From JAFEBO01 sp044221315 (GTDB taxonomy: Bacteria; Planctomycetota; Phycisphaerae; Phycisphaerales; UBA1924), in assembly GCA_044221315.1 (NCBI GenBank), contig JBGAPK010000022.1, positions 1 through 64,000 on the forward strand: a DNA stretch of 64,000 bases. The letters run 5' to 3'. Below the pieces are notes generated by a model. The model worked only from the letters and a program-made list of their open reading frames with translations. It did not search any database and was not told the origin of the DNA. Below are positions 23,947 through 32,089 of this stretch, piece by piece. A program made the translations under genes and the position numbers. The first letter of the stretch is position 1; each line of letters begins with the position of its first letter.

Positions 23947-24994
23947 TCCCCGCATCCACAAACACATCCACCGCCTGCCCCGGCACGATCGTGTACCCCT
24001 TCCCATCTCCCACAATCTCAAACAGCACATCAATCACCCGCGTATCCGTCCGCTCCGAATTCGCCCCGCTCAGGTTCTGCTTCGGCCGCGCAAACGGTTC
24101 GATCCGCACGAACTTCACCTCAAGATCCTTCTGCACCGCCCCGCGCGTCCGCGCAATCGCCTTCGCCCCCGCCTGAATCAGCGCGATGTCCTCTTCATCC
24201 ACCTGCGCCCGGATATGCAGCCGCGACAAGTCTCCGATCACCAGCGGCGATTTCCCCGCCGCGCTCGGCCCCAGCATGTATTCGCCCGGTTCCACTTCCC
24301 GCCGCAGCACCGTCCCCGACCGCGGCGACCGCACCGTCAGCCGCTCCTTGAGCAAGTCCAGCGCCGCGACCTGCGCCTTGATCGAATCCAGATTCGCCGT
24401 CGCCACTTCCAGATCCGCCTTCCACCCGCCCGCCTTCAGCCGATTCAAGATCGCCTCCGCCGAAGCAACCTCGGCCTGCGCAACACCGACCGCGGCCTCC
24501 GCGATCGCGATATCCCGCGCCGACATCGCGCCGCTCTTCACCGCGTCCGACGCCCGCTGTTTCTTGTCCTGCGCATCAACAAGATTCGCCCTCGCCCGCT
24601 GCACAGCCGCCTCCAGCGGCGGCACATCCTCCGCCCTCGGAATCGCGTGCCACCGATCAATCTCCGCCTGCTTCGCCTTGAGTTCTCCCTGCGCCCGGAT
24701 GATCTGCGATTCAATCGCCCGCGAATCCAGCCGCATCAGCGGCTGATCCTTCTTGACCACGTCGCCTACGTTGACAAACACCTCCGCCACCAGCCCCGGT
24801 TCGGGCGCCGCGATCTCGATCACCCGCCCCGCCGGTTCGACGATGCCGAGCGCCGCCACCCCCCGCCCGAACGGATTCACGCTCGCCGGCCGCGCCAGTG
24901 GTGCATCCGGAATCTCCCGCTTCCCCGTCGCCACGGCCACGATCCCGATGGCAAGGCCGATCACCGACAGCACAATCGTCACCCAGCGAACCAT
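23942..24994 (-). CDS. HlyD-family membrane fusion protein
   Basis: A 350-residue periplasmic adaptor of the HlyD/DevB type. One N-terminal membrane segment (residues ~4-22, WVTIVLSVIGLAIGIVAVA) is followed by a first biotinyl-lipoyl-like half (GLVAEVFVNVGDVVKKDQPLMRLD). A long alpha-helical hairpin (~85-205) and the second half (RLTVRSPRSGTVLRREVEPGEYM) follow. The C-terminal beta-barrel part has RLHIRAQVDEEDIALI. It should link an inner-membrane transporter to the outer membrane. The FtsX-type permease gene lies just upstream on the same strand, so together they form a DevBC-like pair. The matching ATPase (DevA-like) is not adjacent. The ATG at 24994 is fixed by GGAAGGAG. Confidence 0.87.
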   Translation of the reverse strand: MVRWVTIVLSVIGLAIGIVAVATGKREIPDAPLARPASVNPFGRGVAALGIVEPAGRVIEIAAPEPGLVAEVFVNVGDVVKKDQPLMRLDSRAIESQIIRAQGELKAKQAEIDRWHAIPRAEDVPPLEAAVQRARANLVDAQDKKQRASDAVKSGAMSARDIAIAEAAVGVAQAEVASAEAILNRLKAGGWKADLEVATANLDSIKAQVAALDLLKERLTVRSPRSGTVLRREVEPGEYMLGPSAAGKSPLVIGDLSRLHIRAQVDEEDIALIQAGAKAIARTRGAVQKDLEVKFVRIEPFARPKQNLSGANSERTDTRVIDVLFEIVGDGKGYTIVPGQAVDVFVDAGK

Positions 24995-25017
24995 CCCGCT
25001 TCTCCTTCCACACACTC

Positions 25018-25070
25018 AATTCCCGCTCTACTTCGCTTCCTCTGTGCTCTCTGCGTTCTCTGTGGTGAAA
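25018..25070 (-). repeat. Repeat families B and A side by side between the FtsX and HlyD genes
   Basis: On the minus strand TTTCACCACAGAGAACGCAG and AGAGCACAGAGGAAG (family B) run into CGAAGTAGAGCGGGAATTGA (family A-like). This fills most of the gap between the two genes. Confidence 0.5.
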
Positions 25071-25081
25071 CTGCCTTAGCT

Positions 25082-26218
25082 TCAGGTTGCTGCACCGAAC
25101 ACCGTTCCCGGGCTCACCCTGATCACCCGTTTCAGACTCAGCACACTCCCCAGCATCACCGTCAGCAGCATCGCCACCATCGAGATCACCAGCAGTTCCC
25201 ACGGCAGTTTCGCCGACAGCTCGCTCTCACTCTTGATCGTAAAGATCGTGAACGCACCCGCCATCCCCACCCCGATCCCGTACCCGATCACCCCGACCAC
25301 GAGCGCCTGAATCATCACCATCGCCGCCAGCAGCCACGCGGATGCACCCAGGGCCTTGAGGGTCGCGAATTGCCGCAGGTTCTCGATCGTGAACTGATAG
25401 AAGATGCTCGCCGAAAGCAGCAGCCCGACAACGAACCCGAGCGCGATCGTGATCCCGAAGTTGAACCCGATCCCCGTCGCGATCGTGATATAGCTCATCG
25501 TCCGTATCCGGAATTCGTCCGTCGTCAGCGCCGTGACATCCCCAAGCGAGTTGATCCGCGCCTGCAGTTCCTTCAACTCCGCCCGATCCTTCGCCTTCAC
25601 CAGGATGTACGAGATCGCCTTGCGCCCCACCGGCGTGAAACCCATCGCATTATCAAACGTCGTATAGATGATCGCGTTGCTCTCAAACCCCTGTCTCGCT
25701 TTGCAGAAGCCCACGACCACCGCCCGCCGATCGTTGATCTTCAGCGTGTCCCCGATCTCGACGCCGCCCAGTTTGTCCTTGCTCTTGATCTCCACGATGA
25801 TTGCGTCGGGCGTCCACAGATCCTCAACCCTCCCCTCGACCATCACCGGCGGCCGCCCCGCCAGCGTCGAGCGGCTGAGCCCCAGAATCTGCACCCGCTT
25901 GAAGTTCCCGTTCTTGAGTTCCGTGATCGCGTAGTTGCTGAAGAACGGCTCCGCCCACTCCACCCCGCTCACGCTCCGCACCCGGCTCAGCTTGTGATCC
26001 GACAGCGGCCGGTACTCCGCCACCCAGTCCGTCCCCGGATCAACCACCCACAAATCCGCCTGCCCCACGTTCTGCAACGGCCCCGTCGCCTGAGTAAGCA
26101 ACCCCAGAAAAATCGCCCCCTGCTGGTTCATCAGCATGGTCGCAAACGCCAGCGACAGCACAAGCGTCAGGTACTTCGTGCGATCACCAAACAACATGCG
26201 CAGGGCAATGCGAAACAC
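25082..26218 (-). CDS. FtsX-family ABC transporter permease (DevC-like)
   Basis: A 378-residue inner-membrane permease with the MacB/FtsX topology. One N-terminal helix (residues ~15-35, YLTLVLSLAFATMLMNQQ) is followed by a ~200-residue periplasmic domain and then three C-terminal helices (~265-370). The order and sequence resemble DevC, partner of DevB (HlyD type) and DevA (ATPase) in glycolipid or peptide export. The partner adaptor gene lies 87 nt downstream. The GTG start is preceded by TACTGT with a 5-nt gap and no ribosome site. The substrate is unknown. Confidence 0.85.
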   Translation of the reverse strand: MFRIALRMLFGDRTKYLTLVLSLAFATMLMNQQGAIFLGLLTQATGPLQNVGQADLWVVDPGTDWVAEYRPLSDHKLSRVRSVSGVEWAEPFFSNYAITELKNGNFKRVQILGLSRSTLAGRPPVMVEGRVEDLWTPDAIIVEIKSKDKLGGVEIGDTLKINDRRAVVVGFCKARQGFESNAIIYTTFDNAMGFTPVGRKAISYILVKAKDRAELKELQARINSLGDVTALTTDEFRIRTMSYITIATGIGFNFGITIALGFVVGLLLSASIFYQFTIENLRQFATLKALGASAWLLAAMVMIQALVVGVIGYGIGVGMAGAFTIFTIKSESELSAKLPWELLVISMVAMLLTVMLGSVLSLKRVIRVSPGTVFGAAT

Positions 26219-26223
26219 GCCTC

Positions 26224-26229
26224 ACAGTA
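26224..26229 (-). promoter_or_regulatory. -10-like TACTGT for the FtsX-type permease gene
   Basis: TACTGT is 5 nt upstream of the GTG at 26218. Confidence 0.5.
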
Positions 26230-26290
26230 GCGAGTCTCGCCAATCGTCTGCACTCTGCACTGACTGCCGCGCCCTGCCTTTCCAGCGCAT

Positions 26291-26325
26291 CTCCTCTTCG
26301 TGTCCTTCGTGCTCTTCGTGGTTCG
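26291..26325 (+). repeat. Dispersed repeat family B
   Basis: CTCCTCTTCGTGTCCTTCGT followed by GCTCTTCGTGGTTCG, a variant of the family B tracts. Confidence 0.5.
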
Positions 26326-26346
26326 CTCCGCCCCGGCAGCCGCCTC

Positions 26347-27108
26347 CTACCCGAACAAATTCGCCCGCACGATCGTCGCCACCGCCTCGATCCCATCCTG
26401 CCACTTGATCTTCTTTCCCTCTTCGTACGTACGACCCGCGTAGCTCACCGCTACCTCATAGACGCGAAGCGCCCGGCTCCGAACTGCGCCCCCTGCGCCC
26501 GCATCCTCGATCCGCATCTTTGCCAGCCGCGCGATGATCTCCGGCTCGATCCCGAACTTGTCCTCTTTCAGGTCCAGCCGTTTCGCAACATCAAGCGTGA
26601 ACGCCTTCAGGCAGCATTCGATATCCGAGAGATTCAGATTCGTCAGCGCGTTGCTCAGCATCGTGATCGCCTTGTTGGCGAGCGAATGCCAGAAATAGAG
26701 CACCCGGTGCGTCTGCCCCAAAAACCGCGACCCGATCACCGCGTCCGCACGCCCGTCGAGGATCGGTGCCAAGAGAGCCGCGTGATCCGCCGGGTCGTAC
26801 TCCAAATCCGCGTCGTGAACCACAATCAGGTCGGCGCTCATCTCGATCGCCTTCTCGATCCCCCGCCGCACCGCCGCGCCCTTCCCCTTGTTCGCCGGCA
26901 GGGCCTCCACAAGCACCCCATCCCGCCCGCTCAGCCGCCGCACGATCTCTCCCGTACCGTCCGTCGAACCATCATCCACGATGATCAGATGCCGCTCGAG
27001 CGCCGCCCCGTCGGCCCCGCGCACCGCCGCCGCGCCAAGCAGCCGCTCGACCGATTTCTCGATCAACGCCGCCTCGTTGTACACCGGCATGACAATCGCG
27101 AGCCGCAC
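26347..27108 (-). CDS. Family 2 glycosyltransferase, polyprenyl-phosphate-sugar synthase type
   Basis: A 253-residue soluble GT-A enzyme resembling dolichyl/polyprenyl-phosphate mannose synthases, which load a sugar from a nucleotide onto a lipid carrier. Motifs: IVMPVYNEAALIEKSVERLL (residues ~5-24), IIVDDGSTDGTGEIVRRL, NKGKGAAVRRGIEKA, and the metal-binding VVHDADLEYDP. SDIECCLKAFTLDVAKRL and KEDKFGIEPEIIARLAK lie in the acceptor part. No C-terminal membrane helices are present. The GTG start follows TACGAT by 5 nt, with TTGATA 19 nt further upstream. The sugar is unknown. Confidence 0.85.
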   Translation of the reverse strand: MRLAIVMPVYNEAALIEKSVERLLGAAAVRGADGAALERHLIIVDDGSTDGTGEIVRRLSGRDGVLVEALPANKGKGAAVRRGIEKAIEMSADLIVVHDADLEYDPADHAALLAPILDGRADAVIGSRFLGQTHRVLYFWHSLANKAITMLSNALTNLNLSDIECCLKAFTLDVAKRLDLKEDKFGIEPEIIARLAKMRIEDAGAGGAVRSRALRVYEVAVSYAGRTYEEGKKIKWQDGIEAVATIVRANLFG

Positions 27109-27113
27109 CCCCG

Positions 27114-27119
27114 ATCGTA
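27114..27119 (-). promoter_or_regulatory. -10-like TACGAT for the glycosyltransferase gene
   Basis: TACGAT is 5 nt upstream of the GTG at 27108. TTGATA, 19 nt further upstream on the minus strand, is a plausible -35. Confidence 0.5.
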
Positions 27120-27129
27120 GAGACAGTGC

Positions 27130-28266
27130 TCACTCCGGTATCAACAGCCCGCGGTGCGCGTTCGAAATCGCGAGTGTCCCAAACTCACGCGCTCGAACCC
27201 ACCGCCGATTTATCCCCGCGGCGACGCGCCGGGCGCACGCCACCCGATACACCCTGAAGTGCACATCGCGGTGCGTTGTCCGGAAGAGCAATCGCTCCTG
27301 CTTCGCTGCGCCCGCATCAACCCCCGCCAGCACGCCCAGCTCGAGCGCCCGCAGCAGGCTCCCCGCGTCCGCAAAGTTCCGCCTCCCCTCGAGCGCCGGA
27401 GGCTGCCACATCGACGCCCAGATCCCTGTCGCCGGACGCTTCTCCATGAGATACCGCCCATCGCCCGACCGCACCACAACGCACGAGTGATACACGCTCT
27501 CCCGCGCGGCCCGAGGCTTCGCGGAAGGTATCGAATCCTGCTTCCCTCGCCTCCGGGCCACGCACAAATCCCGTAGCGGGCACGCCCCGCACTTGGGGGT
27601 TGCCGGAGTACACACCGTCGCACCCAACTCCATCAACCCCTCGTTGAACGCGGCCGTCGTGCCGCCGCGGACCGTGAGTGTGACCAGTTTCTCCGCCCGC
27701 TGCCATGCCCACTCGACAATCTTCTTGTCCGCCGCGTGACCTTCACGTCCATCCAGCCTCTGCAGCACGCGGCACACATTCCCATCCACAATCGCTTCGG
27801 GTTGACCAAACACGATCGACGCGATCGCGCCCGCCGTGTACCGCCCAATTCCCGGCAGGCTCTCGAGCGCCCTTGCTTCCCGCGGCACGACACCTCCGAA
27901 TCTCTCCACGATCTCCTTCGCGCACGCATAAAGCAGCCGGGCCCGCCGGTAATACCCCAGCCCCGACCACGCGCTGAGCACCTCGTCCTCAGCCGCCGCG
28001 GCAAGCGCCGCCACGGTCGGAAATCGCTCCAGAAATGGTCCGAACTTCTCTAGCACACGCGAGACCTGAGTCTGCTGGAGCATGAACTCGCTCACCAGCG
28101 AGCGGTAGGGGTCCCGCGGCTCCGTCCGCCAGGGCAACTCCCTTGCCGACTTCTCGAACCATCCGCTCAATCGCCGGACGATCAGAACGTCTCGGGCAGG
28201 CAATTTGTTCCCGGCCGGCGGCCTTGGAGCGCAATCCGGCGACGACTTGGTCCTGGCCCTCGCCAC
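27130..28266 (-). CDS. mutY: A/G-specific adenine glycosylase
   Basis: A 378-residue DNA repair enzyme that removes adenine mispaired with 8-oxoguanine. The HhH-GPD domain (residues ~35-240) contains LPWRTEPRDPYRSLVSEFMLQQTQV with the catalytic Glu, then LPGIGRYTAGAIASIVFG and VDGNVCRVLQRL. The Fe-S cluster loop CTPATPKCGACPLRDLC has the C-x6-C-x2-C-x5-C spacing. The C-terminal ~110 residues are a NUDIX-like 8-oxoG recognition domain (YLMEKRPATGIWASMWQPPALE). The GTG at 28266 sits 5 nt after the stop of the NifU-N-like gene. Upstream in-frame sequence beyond that is antisense to cdaA and not part of this gene. Confidence 0.9.
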   Translation of the reverse strand: MARARTKSSPDCAPRPPAGNKLPARDVLIVRRLSGWFEKSARELPWRTEPRDPYRSLVSEFMLQQTQVSRVLEKFGPFLERFPTVAALAAAAEDEVLSAWSGLGYYRRARLLYACAKEIVERFGGVVPREARALESLPGIGRYTAGAIASIVFGQPEAIVDGNVCRVLQRLDGREGHAADKKIVEWAWQRAEKLVTLTVRGGTTAAFNEGLMELGATVCTPATPKCGACPLRDLCVARRRGKQDSIPSAKPRAARESVYHSCVVVRSGDGRYLMEKRPATGIWASMWQPPALEGRRNFADAGSLLRALELGVLAGVDAGAAKQERLLFRTTHRDVHFRVYRVACARRVAAGINRRWVRAREFGTLAISNAHRGLLIPE

Positions 28267-28271
28267 GCCAC

Positions 28272-28556
28272 CTACTCCGCGTCCGCCAGAGCCTTTTCGG
28301 CCCCGCTCTTCACGCTCTTCCACGATGCGTCGGCCGCCTTCCCGATCGTGATCCACTCCGAACCGATCAGCACATTCGTAACCCCCGCGACGCCGAACAG
28401 CCGGGCCGCGAGCGGGTCTTCCGATACCGCCGGCGCCGACCGGTACGACCGGGGCTTGTCGCCGGCCCGCTCCAGAGGAGTCACCGCCCGGTCCAGAACG
28501 CACTTGATCGCGCCCGGATTGGGGGTTTCCTGGAACTCTCGCACTCGGTAGCCCAT
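28272..28556 (-). CDS. NifU N-terminal (Nfu-N) domain protein
   Basis: A 94-residue protein matching the N-terminal domain of eukaryotic NFU1-type proteins. The opening FQETPNPGAIKCVLDRAV (residues ~8-25) and DPLAARLFGVAGVTNVLIGSEWITIGK (~47-73) are the diagnostic parts. The C-terminal Fe-S cluster-binding domain of full Nfu (CxxC) is absent, so it cannot hold a cluster by itself in the usual way. It is directly upstream of mutY (5-nt gap), a 4Fe-4S enzyme. A helper role in cluster delivery is an attractive inference, not shown. The ATG is 9 nt downstream of a TACTCT box. Confidence 0.78.
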   Translation of the reverse strand: MGYRVREFQETPNPGAIKCVLDRAVTPLERAGDKPRSYRSAPAVSEDPLAARLFGVAGVTNVLIGSEWITIGKAADASWKSVKSGAEKALADAE

Positions 28557-28565
28557 AGAAGCCGA

Positions 28566-28575
28566 AGAGTAGACT
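28566..28575. promoter_or_regulatory. Overlapping divergent -10-like boxes between the Nfu-N gene and cdaA
   Basis: TACTCT on the minus strand (28566-28571) serves the Nfu-N/mutY side. TAGACT on the plus strand (28570-28575) serves cdaA. They share two base pairs, so the polymerases would compete. Confidence 0.4.
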
Positions 28576-28641
28576 CAGGTGTTTCCCCGGCCGCACTCTC
28601 CGTGCGACCGGGCCTCTCAGCCCCGGATCAAAGACCTCACC

Positions 28642-29592
28642 GTGTTCCTCACCCGCCTCAATGACCTGCTCGGACGCCTGGCCTCCTACTCGGGGCTCGT
28701 GGTTGCTCTCGAACTGGCGATCATCTGGATCTGCGTCTACGCGATCGTCCGCTTTGTGCAGGGCACCCGCGCCGCCGGCGCTCTGAAGGGCCTTCTTCTG
28801 CTGGGCGTTGTCATCGGCATCGCCGCCCGCGTCCTGGGCGGCGCCGAAGTCTTCCAGCGCATCGGCCTGCTCTACGACCGCCTTCTGGCTTTCCTGGCCA
28901 TCGGCCTGGTCGTCATCTTCCAGCCCGAACTCCGGCGCGCCCTGGTCCGCCTTGGAGAGACCCCCTTCTTTCGCTCCACACCCAAGGAGATCGCCCTCGT
29001 CATCGACGAGATCTGCGAGGCCTGCAAGAACCTCAGCAAGGCCCGCTTCGGAGCCATCATCGTCATCGAGCGGTCCATCCCCGTCGCCGGCGTCGTCGAG
29101 GGCGGCACTCCCTTGAACGCCGAACTCACCGCCCGCCTCCTGCAGACCATCTTCTTCCCCGGCTCCGCGCTCCACGACCTGGCCGTTGTCGTCAAGGGCA
29201 AGCGGATCGCAGCCGCCGGCGTCCAGTTGCCCCTCGCCGATCCCGATGAGATGCCCGACAAGCACCTGGGCTCGCGCCACCGCGCCGCCGTAGGCCTCAG
29301 CAAAGAGTGCGACGCTCTCGTCGTCGTCGTCAGCGAGGAGACCGGCAAGATCCGCGTCGCCGAGCGCGGCAGGCTCTGGGACGCCCTCAACTCCGAGGAC
29401 CTCGAGATCGAACTCAAGAAGCGTTTGAACCCCGCGGCGATCAAGCACGCGATCGAAGCCGCCGTTGCCGCCGCCTCTGTTGAGTCGCAGGAGCCCCAGT
29501 CCCTCAACCCCGCCAACGAGGCAACCAACGCCTTCGAGGCCATCGGCAACGATCAACTTCCGGATGAAGAACTCGGCAAGGGCGCCGCCTGA
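28642..29592 (+). CDS. cdaA: Diadenylate cyclase, CdaA type
   Basis: A 316-residue membrane enzyme that makes c-di-AMP from two ATP. Two or three N-terminal helices (residues ~12-80, VVALELAIIWICVYAIVRF and LLLLGVVIGIAARVL) precede the DAC domain (~100-240). The RHR motif is intact in GSRHRAAVG (Arg212-His213-Arg214). The DGA motif reads HDLA: Asp179 is kept but the glycine is Leu180. The C-terminal ~75 residues are an unusual extension. The downstream YbbR gene is its usual partner, supporting the assignment. The GTG at 28642 is used because an upstream GTG (28579) lies too close to the TAGACT box to be in the transcript. Confidence 0.88.
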   Translation: MFLTRLNDLLGRLASYSGLVVALELAIIWICVYAIVRFVQGTRAAGALKGLLLLGVVIGIAARVLGGAEVFQRIGLLYDRLLAFLAIGLVVIFQPELRRALVRLGETPFFRSTPKEIALVIDEICEACKNLSKARFGAIIVIERSIPVAGVVEGGTPLNAELTARLLQTIFFPGSALHDLAVVVKGKRIAAAGVQLPLADPDEMPDKHLGSRHRAAVGLSKECDALVVVVSEETGKIRVAERGRLWDALNSEDLEIELKKRLNPAAIKHAIEAAVAAASVESQEPQSLNPANEATNAFEAIGNDQLPDEELGKGAA

Positions 29593-29625
29593 GCCGCACC
29601 GCCTGAATTGTCCTCGCACCCCCCA

Positions 29626-30624
29626 ATGGTCGATCGCATCAAGACCGTCATCCTCGTCTCGGTCATCACCGTTCTGGTCTGGGTCTTCGCCGAGGCGGAG
29701 AGCCTCCAGCACCGCGACATCTCCGTCGGTGTTCAGTTCGTCACGGACACACCCGGCGAGCTCGCCATCGAGGCCGAAGACGGGCTGCGCTGCAAGGTCA
29801 GCCTTTCTGGAAACGCCAGCGCCATCGCCGCCGCCGACGAACTCGCCCACGCCGGCCCGGTCGTGCTCCACGCCGGCAGCCCGGGCATCCCCGCGACTCC
29901 CGGCGATTACATCGTCTCGCTGCGGGACGCTCTGCGCAACGATCCGCAACTCAAGACGCTCGGCCTCTCCATCGACCGCGTCGAACCGCAGGAGGCCAAG
30001 GTCCGCGTCGAAGCGGTGGAGATGCGTCAGGCCCGCGTCGTGGTCGATGTCGGCGAGGCCGAACTCGACGGCGTTCCGGAGGTCAAGCCCGCCATTGCCC
30101 GCCTCTACATCCCCGCCGATCTCGCCGGCGCGATCGGCAAGACCCCGGAAGTCTTCGCGACGCTCCGCCCCGAAGATCTTGCTCGACTCGTCGCCGGAAA
30201 GCGCGAAACCGTCCCGCAGGTCCGCCTCGAACTTCCGCTTGCCCTCAAGAACAAGAAGGCCGCACGCATCGAGCCGCAGACGGCGCAGGTCACCCTCGCC
30301 GTCCGAACCCGGCAGGCCACGACGGAACTTTCGGGCGTTCCCGTGCAGGTTCGCATGGCGCCCGGTGAACTCTCCCGCTGGGATATCGCCATACCGGAGC
30401 AGGACCGCTTCATCCCGAAGGTCAAGGTCAGCGGACCCGCCGATCTCATCGAACAGGTCAAGCGGGGGGAGATCAAGGTCACCGCCACCGTCAGCCTCAG
30501 TTTCGAAGATCTGGAAAAAGCCGTCACGCAGAAGGAAGTCGTCTTCTGCGATCTTCCCTCGCCCCTCAAGTTCGAGACCGAAAGCCGCCTCATACACCTC
30601 ACGGTGAAGAAGCGCGAGAAGTAG
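29626..30624 (+). CDS. YbbR-domain protein, CdaR-like regulator of CdaA
   Basis: A 332-residue protein with one N-terminal membrane helix (residues ~4-22, IKTVILVSVITVLVWVFAEAE). At least three YbbR-like beta-rich repeats follow outside the membrane, for example VSVGVQFV..LRCKVSLSGNASAI and LSGVPVQVRMAPGE...VKVSGPADLIEQVK. CdaR proteins bind CdaA and tune c-di-AMP production. The gene starts 33 nt after cdaA, so the two are probably co-transcribed. The usual third partner, glmM, is not next. The ATG at 29626 places the start directly before the membrane helix. Confidence 0.85.
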   Translation: MVDRIKTVILVSVITVLVWVFAEAESLQHRDISVGVQFVTDTPGELAIEAEDGLRCKVSLSGNASAIAAADELAHAGPVVLHAGSPGIPATPGDYIVSLRDALRNDPQLKTLGLSIDRVEPQEAKVRVEAVEMRQARVVVDVGEAELDGVPEVKPAIARLYIPADLAGAIGKTPEVFATLRPEDLARLVAGKRETVPQVRLELPLALKNKKAARIEPQTAQVTLAVRTRQATTELSGVPVQVRMAPGELSRWDIAIPEQDRFIPKVKVSGPADLIEQVKRGEIKVTATVSLSFEDLEKAVTQKEVVFCDLPSPLKFETESRLIHLTVKKREK

Positions 30625-30817
30625 ACCCAAGCGCTGGGGCTCCGACCTCTCATACCTCAAGCGGTCGCGGCTGTGGGGTTTGCAATGCGGCAGGTCTTTC
30701 ATTGTCCATCACTATTTAAGTAATCATCGACGTGATAAGATCATCCCGGATGCACATCCTGTGGGGATGCAGGGCGCCGAGTCGTAATTCGAATCGGCCT
30801 GAACCGGGAGGTGTCTC

Positions 30818-31843
30818 GTGAACCGATTGGGAATGCTGTTCTCGATGGGGGTCTTGTCCGCGGCTGCGAGCGCGCAGCCCGAAATCTGGTCGCCGCGCGT
30901 GAGCGCCACGACGGCCGCCGCCACGCTTGTTCACTTCAACGCCTTTACACCCGCCACGCAGGCGTCGAACGGCACGATCACAGTCCCCACGGGCACGTTT
31001 GTTTCCGGCCTCGAGTTCACGCCCGACGGGCGCCTTTGGGCCACGGTCCAGGGCAGCCCCGGCTCCATGCTGCAAGGACTTTACAGCGTCAACCGCGACA
31101 CCGGCGCCGCGGTCCAGGTCGGGGCGCCCGTCGGCCTCGCCGCGAATGAGACCATCACCGACCTTGCCTGGAATCCCGTCACCCACCGGCTCACCGGCAT
31201 GGCCACACCCTCCAGCGGCGGAGTCACCTCGCGGCTCCTGAACTTCGATATCAACACCGGCGCCGTTGCGTCCGCGCGGACGATGAACTCCACCGTCAGC
31301 GTCCTGCACGTCGCGCTCACCTGCCAGCCCGACGGTCAATACCTCTTCGTCGATATCTTCAACAGCTGGGTCTCGCACAATGTTGACGACAACGTGATCT
31401 GGCTCGGCAATCTGCTCCCCTTCGACGCCAACTACAACCAGGGTTTCGGGACCGAGCAGACCGGGCCGAACGCCGGGCGCGTCTGGTACGCGGCCTGGAA
31501 GGTCATCAACGCGGCGCAAGGGACCGGGCAGCCCGCGCTCTACACCGTCAACCCGGCCAACGGCTTGGTCACGCTGATCGGCAACCTTCCCGGCGGCAGC
31601 ACCACCATCTACACCGACGCCGCCGTCGAGCCCGACGCGATTCACTGTGCCGCGGATCTGGTTCACAACAACATCGTCGACGATTCCGACTTCGTGGAGT
31701 TCGCCTCGCAGTACGACGCATTCGAGTGCGGGGCCCCCGCCATGACCGGCGGCTGCTCTGCCGACTTCAACTTTGACGGCGTCGTGGACGATTCTGATTT
31801 CGTTACCTTCGCCCTCGCGTACGACGCCCTCGTCTGCTCGTAG
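30818..31843 (+). CDS. Secreted protein with C-terminal dockerin-like tail, 341 aa
   Basis: An exported protein with a clear signal peptide (residues 1-19, ending SAAASAQP). The ~255-residue body has repeated 'GLVTLIGNLPGGST' and 'GLYSVNRDTGAAVQVG' elements, like the propeller repeats of DUF4394/LVIVD-like secreted proteins; I cannot name the family firmly. The tail (residues ~282-341) has all four cysteines. Its first EF-hand loop is degenerate (DLVHNNIVDDSD lacks the Asp at position 5), while the second is intact (DFNFDGVVDDSD). The GTG has the strong ribosome site GGGAGGTG. A possible extended -10, TGATAAGAT, is at 30733-30741. A terminator follows. Confidence 0.83.
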   Translation: MNRLGMLFSMGVLSAAASAQPEIWSPRVSATTAAATLVHFNAFTPATQASNGTITVPTGTFVSGLEFTPDGRLWATVQGSPGSMLQGLYSVNRDTGAAVQVGAPVGLAANETITDLAWNPVTHRLTGMATPSSGGVTSRLLNFDINTGAVASARTMNSTVSVLHVALTCQPDGQYLFVDIFNSWVSHNVDDNVIWLGNLLPFDANYNQGFGTEQTGPNAGRVWYAAWKVINAAQGTGQPALYTVNPANGLVTLIGNLPGGSTTIYTDAAVEPDAIHCAADLVHNNIVDDSDFVEFASQYDAFECGAPAMTGGCSADFNFDGVVDDSDFVTFALAYDALVCS

Positions 31844-31871
31844 GTCGCGGCCGATTTCCGTTCCCGTTGCG

Positions 31872-31903
31872 CCCCGGGCCTGGGCTCGGGGGGTTGCATT
31901 TTC
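31872..31903 (+). terminator. Probable terminator after the dockerin gene at 30818
   Basis: CCCCGGGC and GCTCGGGG form an 8-bp stem with a CTGG loop, followed by GGTTGCATTTT. Confidence 0.55.
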
Positions 31904-32089
31904 CGGGGGCGGGCGCGGGCCGACCAAATCAGGTCTTTGGACGGTATTGGTCTTCCCCCGCCGCCCGTGACCTTCCGGCGGCACACTCCTATTGTTGCGA
32001 CCCCACCGAACGCCCTTGTTGGCGGCCGGATGCTGGGGGCCGAGAAGGCCTGTTCCCGACCGACCTTTGGCCCTGAAAAGGACCCCGCC

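Noticed and set aside
23837..26230. A 797-residue plus-strand open frame
   Set aside because: It is Arg/His/Pro-rich and antisense to the HlyD and FtsX genes; no domain was seen.
28267..30702. The upstream ~800 residues of the open frame that includes MutY
   Set aside because: They are antisense to cdaA and the YbbR gene and have no recognisable domain. MutY starts at the GTG at 28266.
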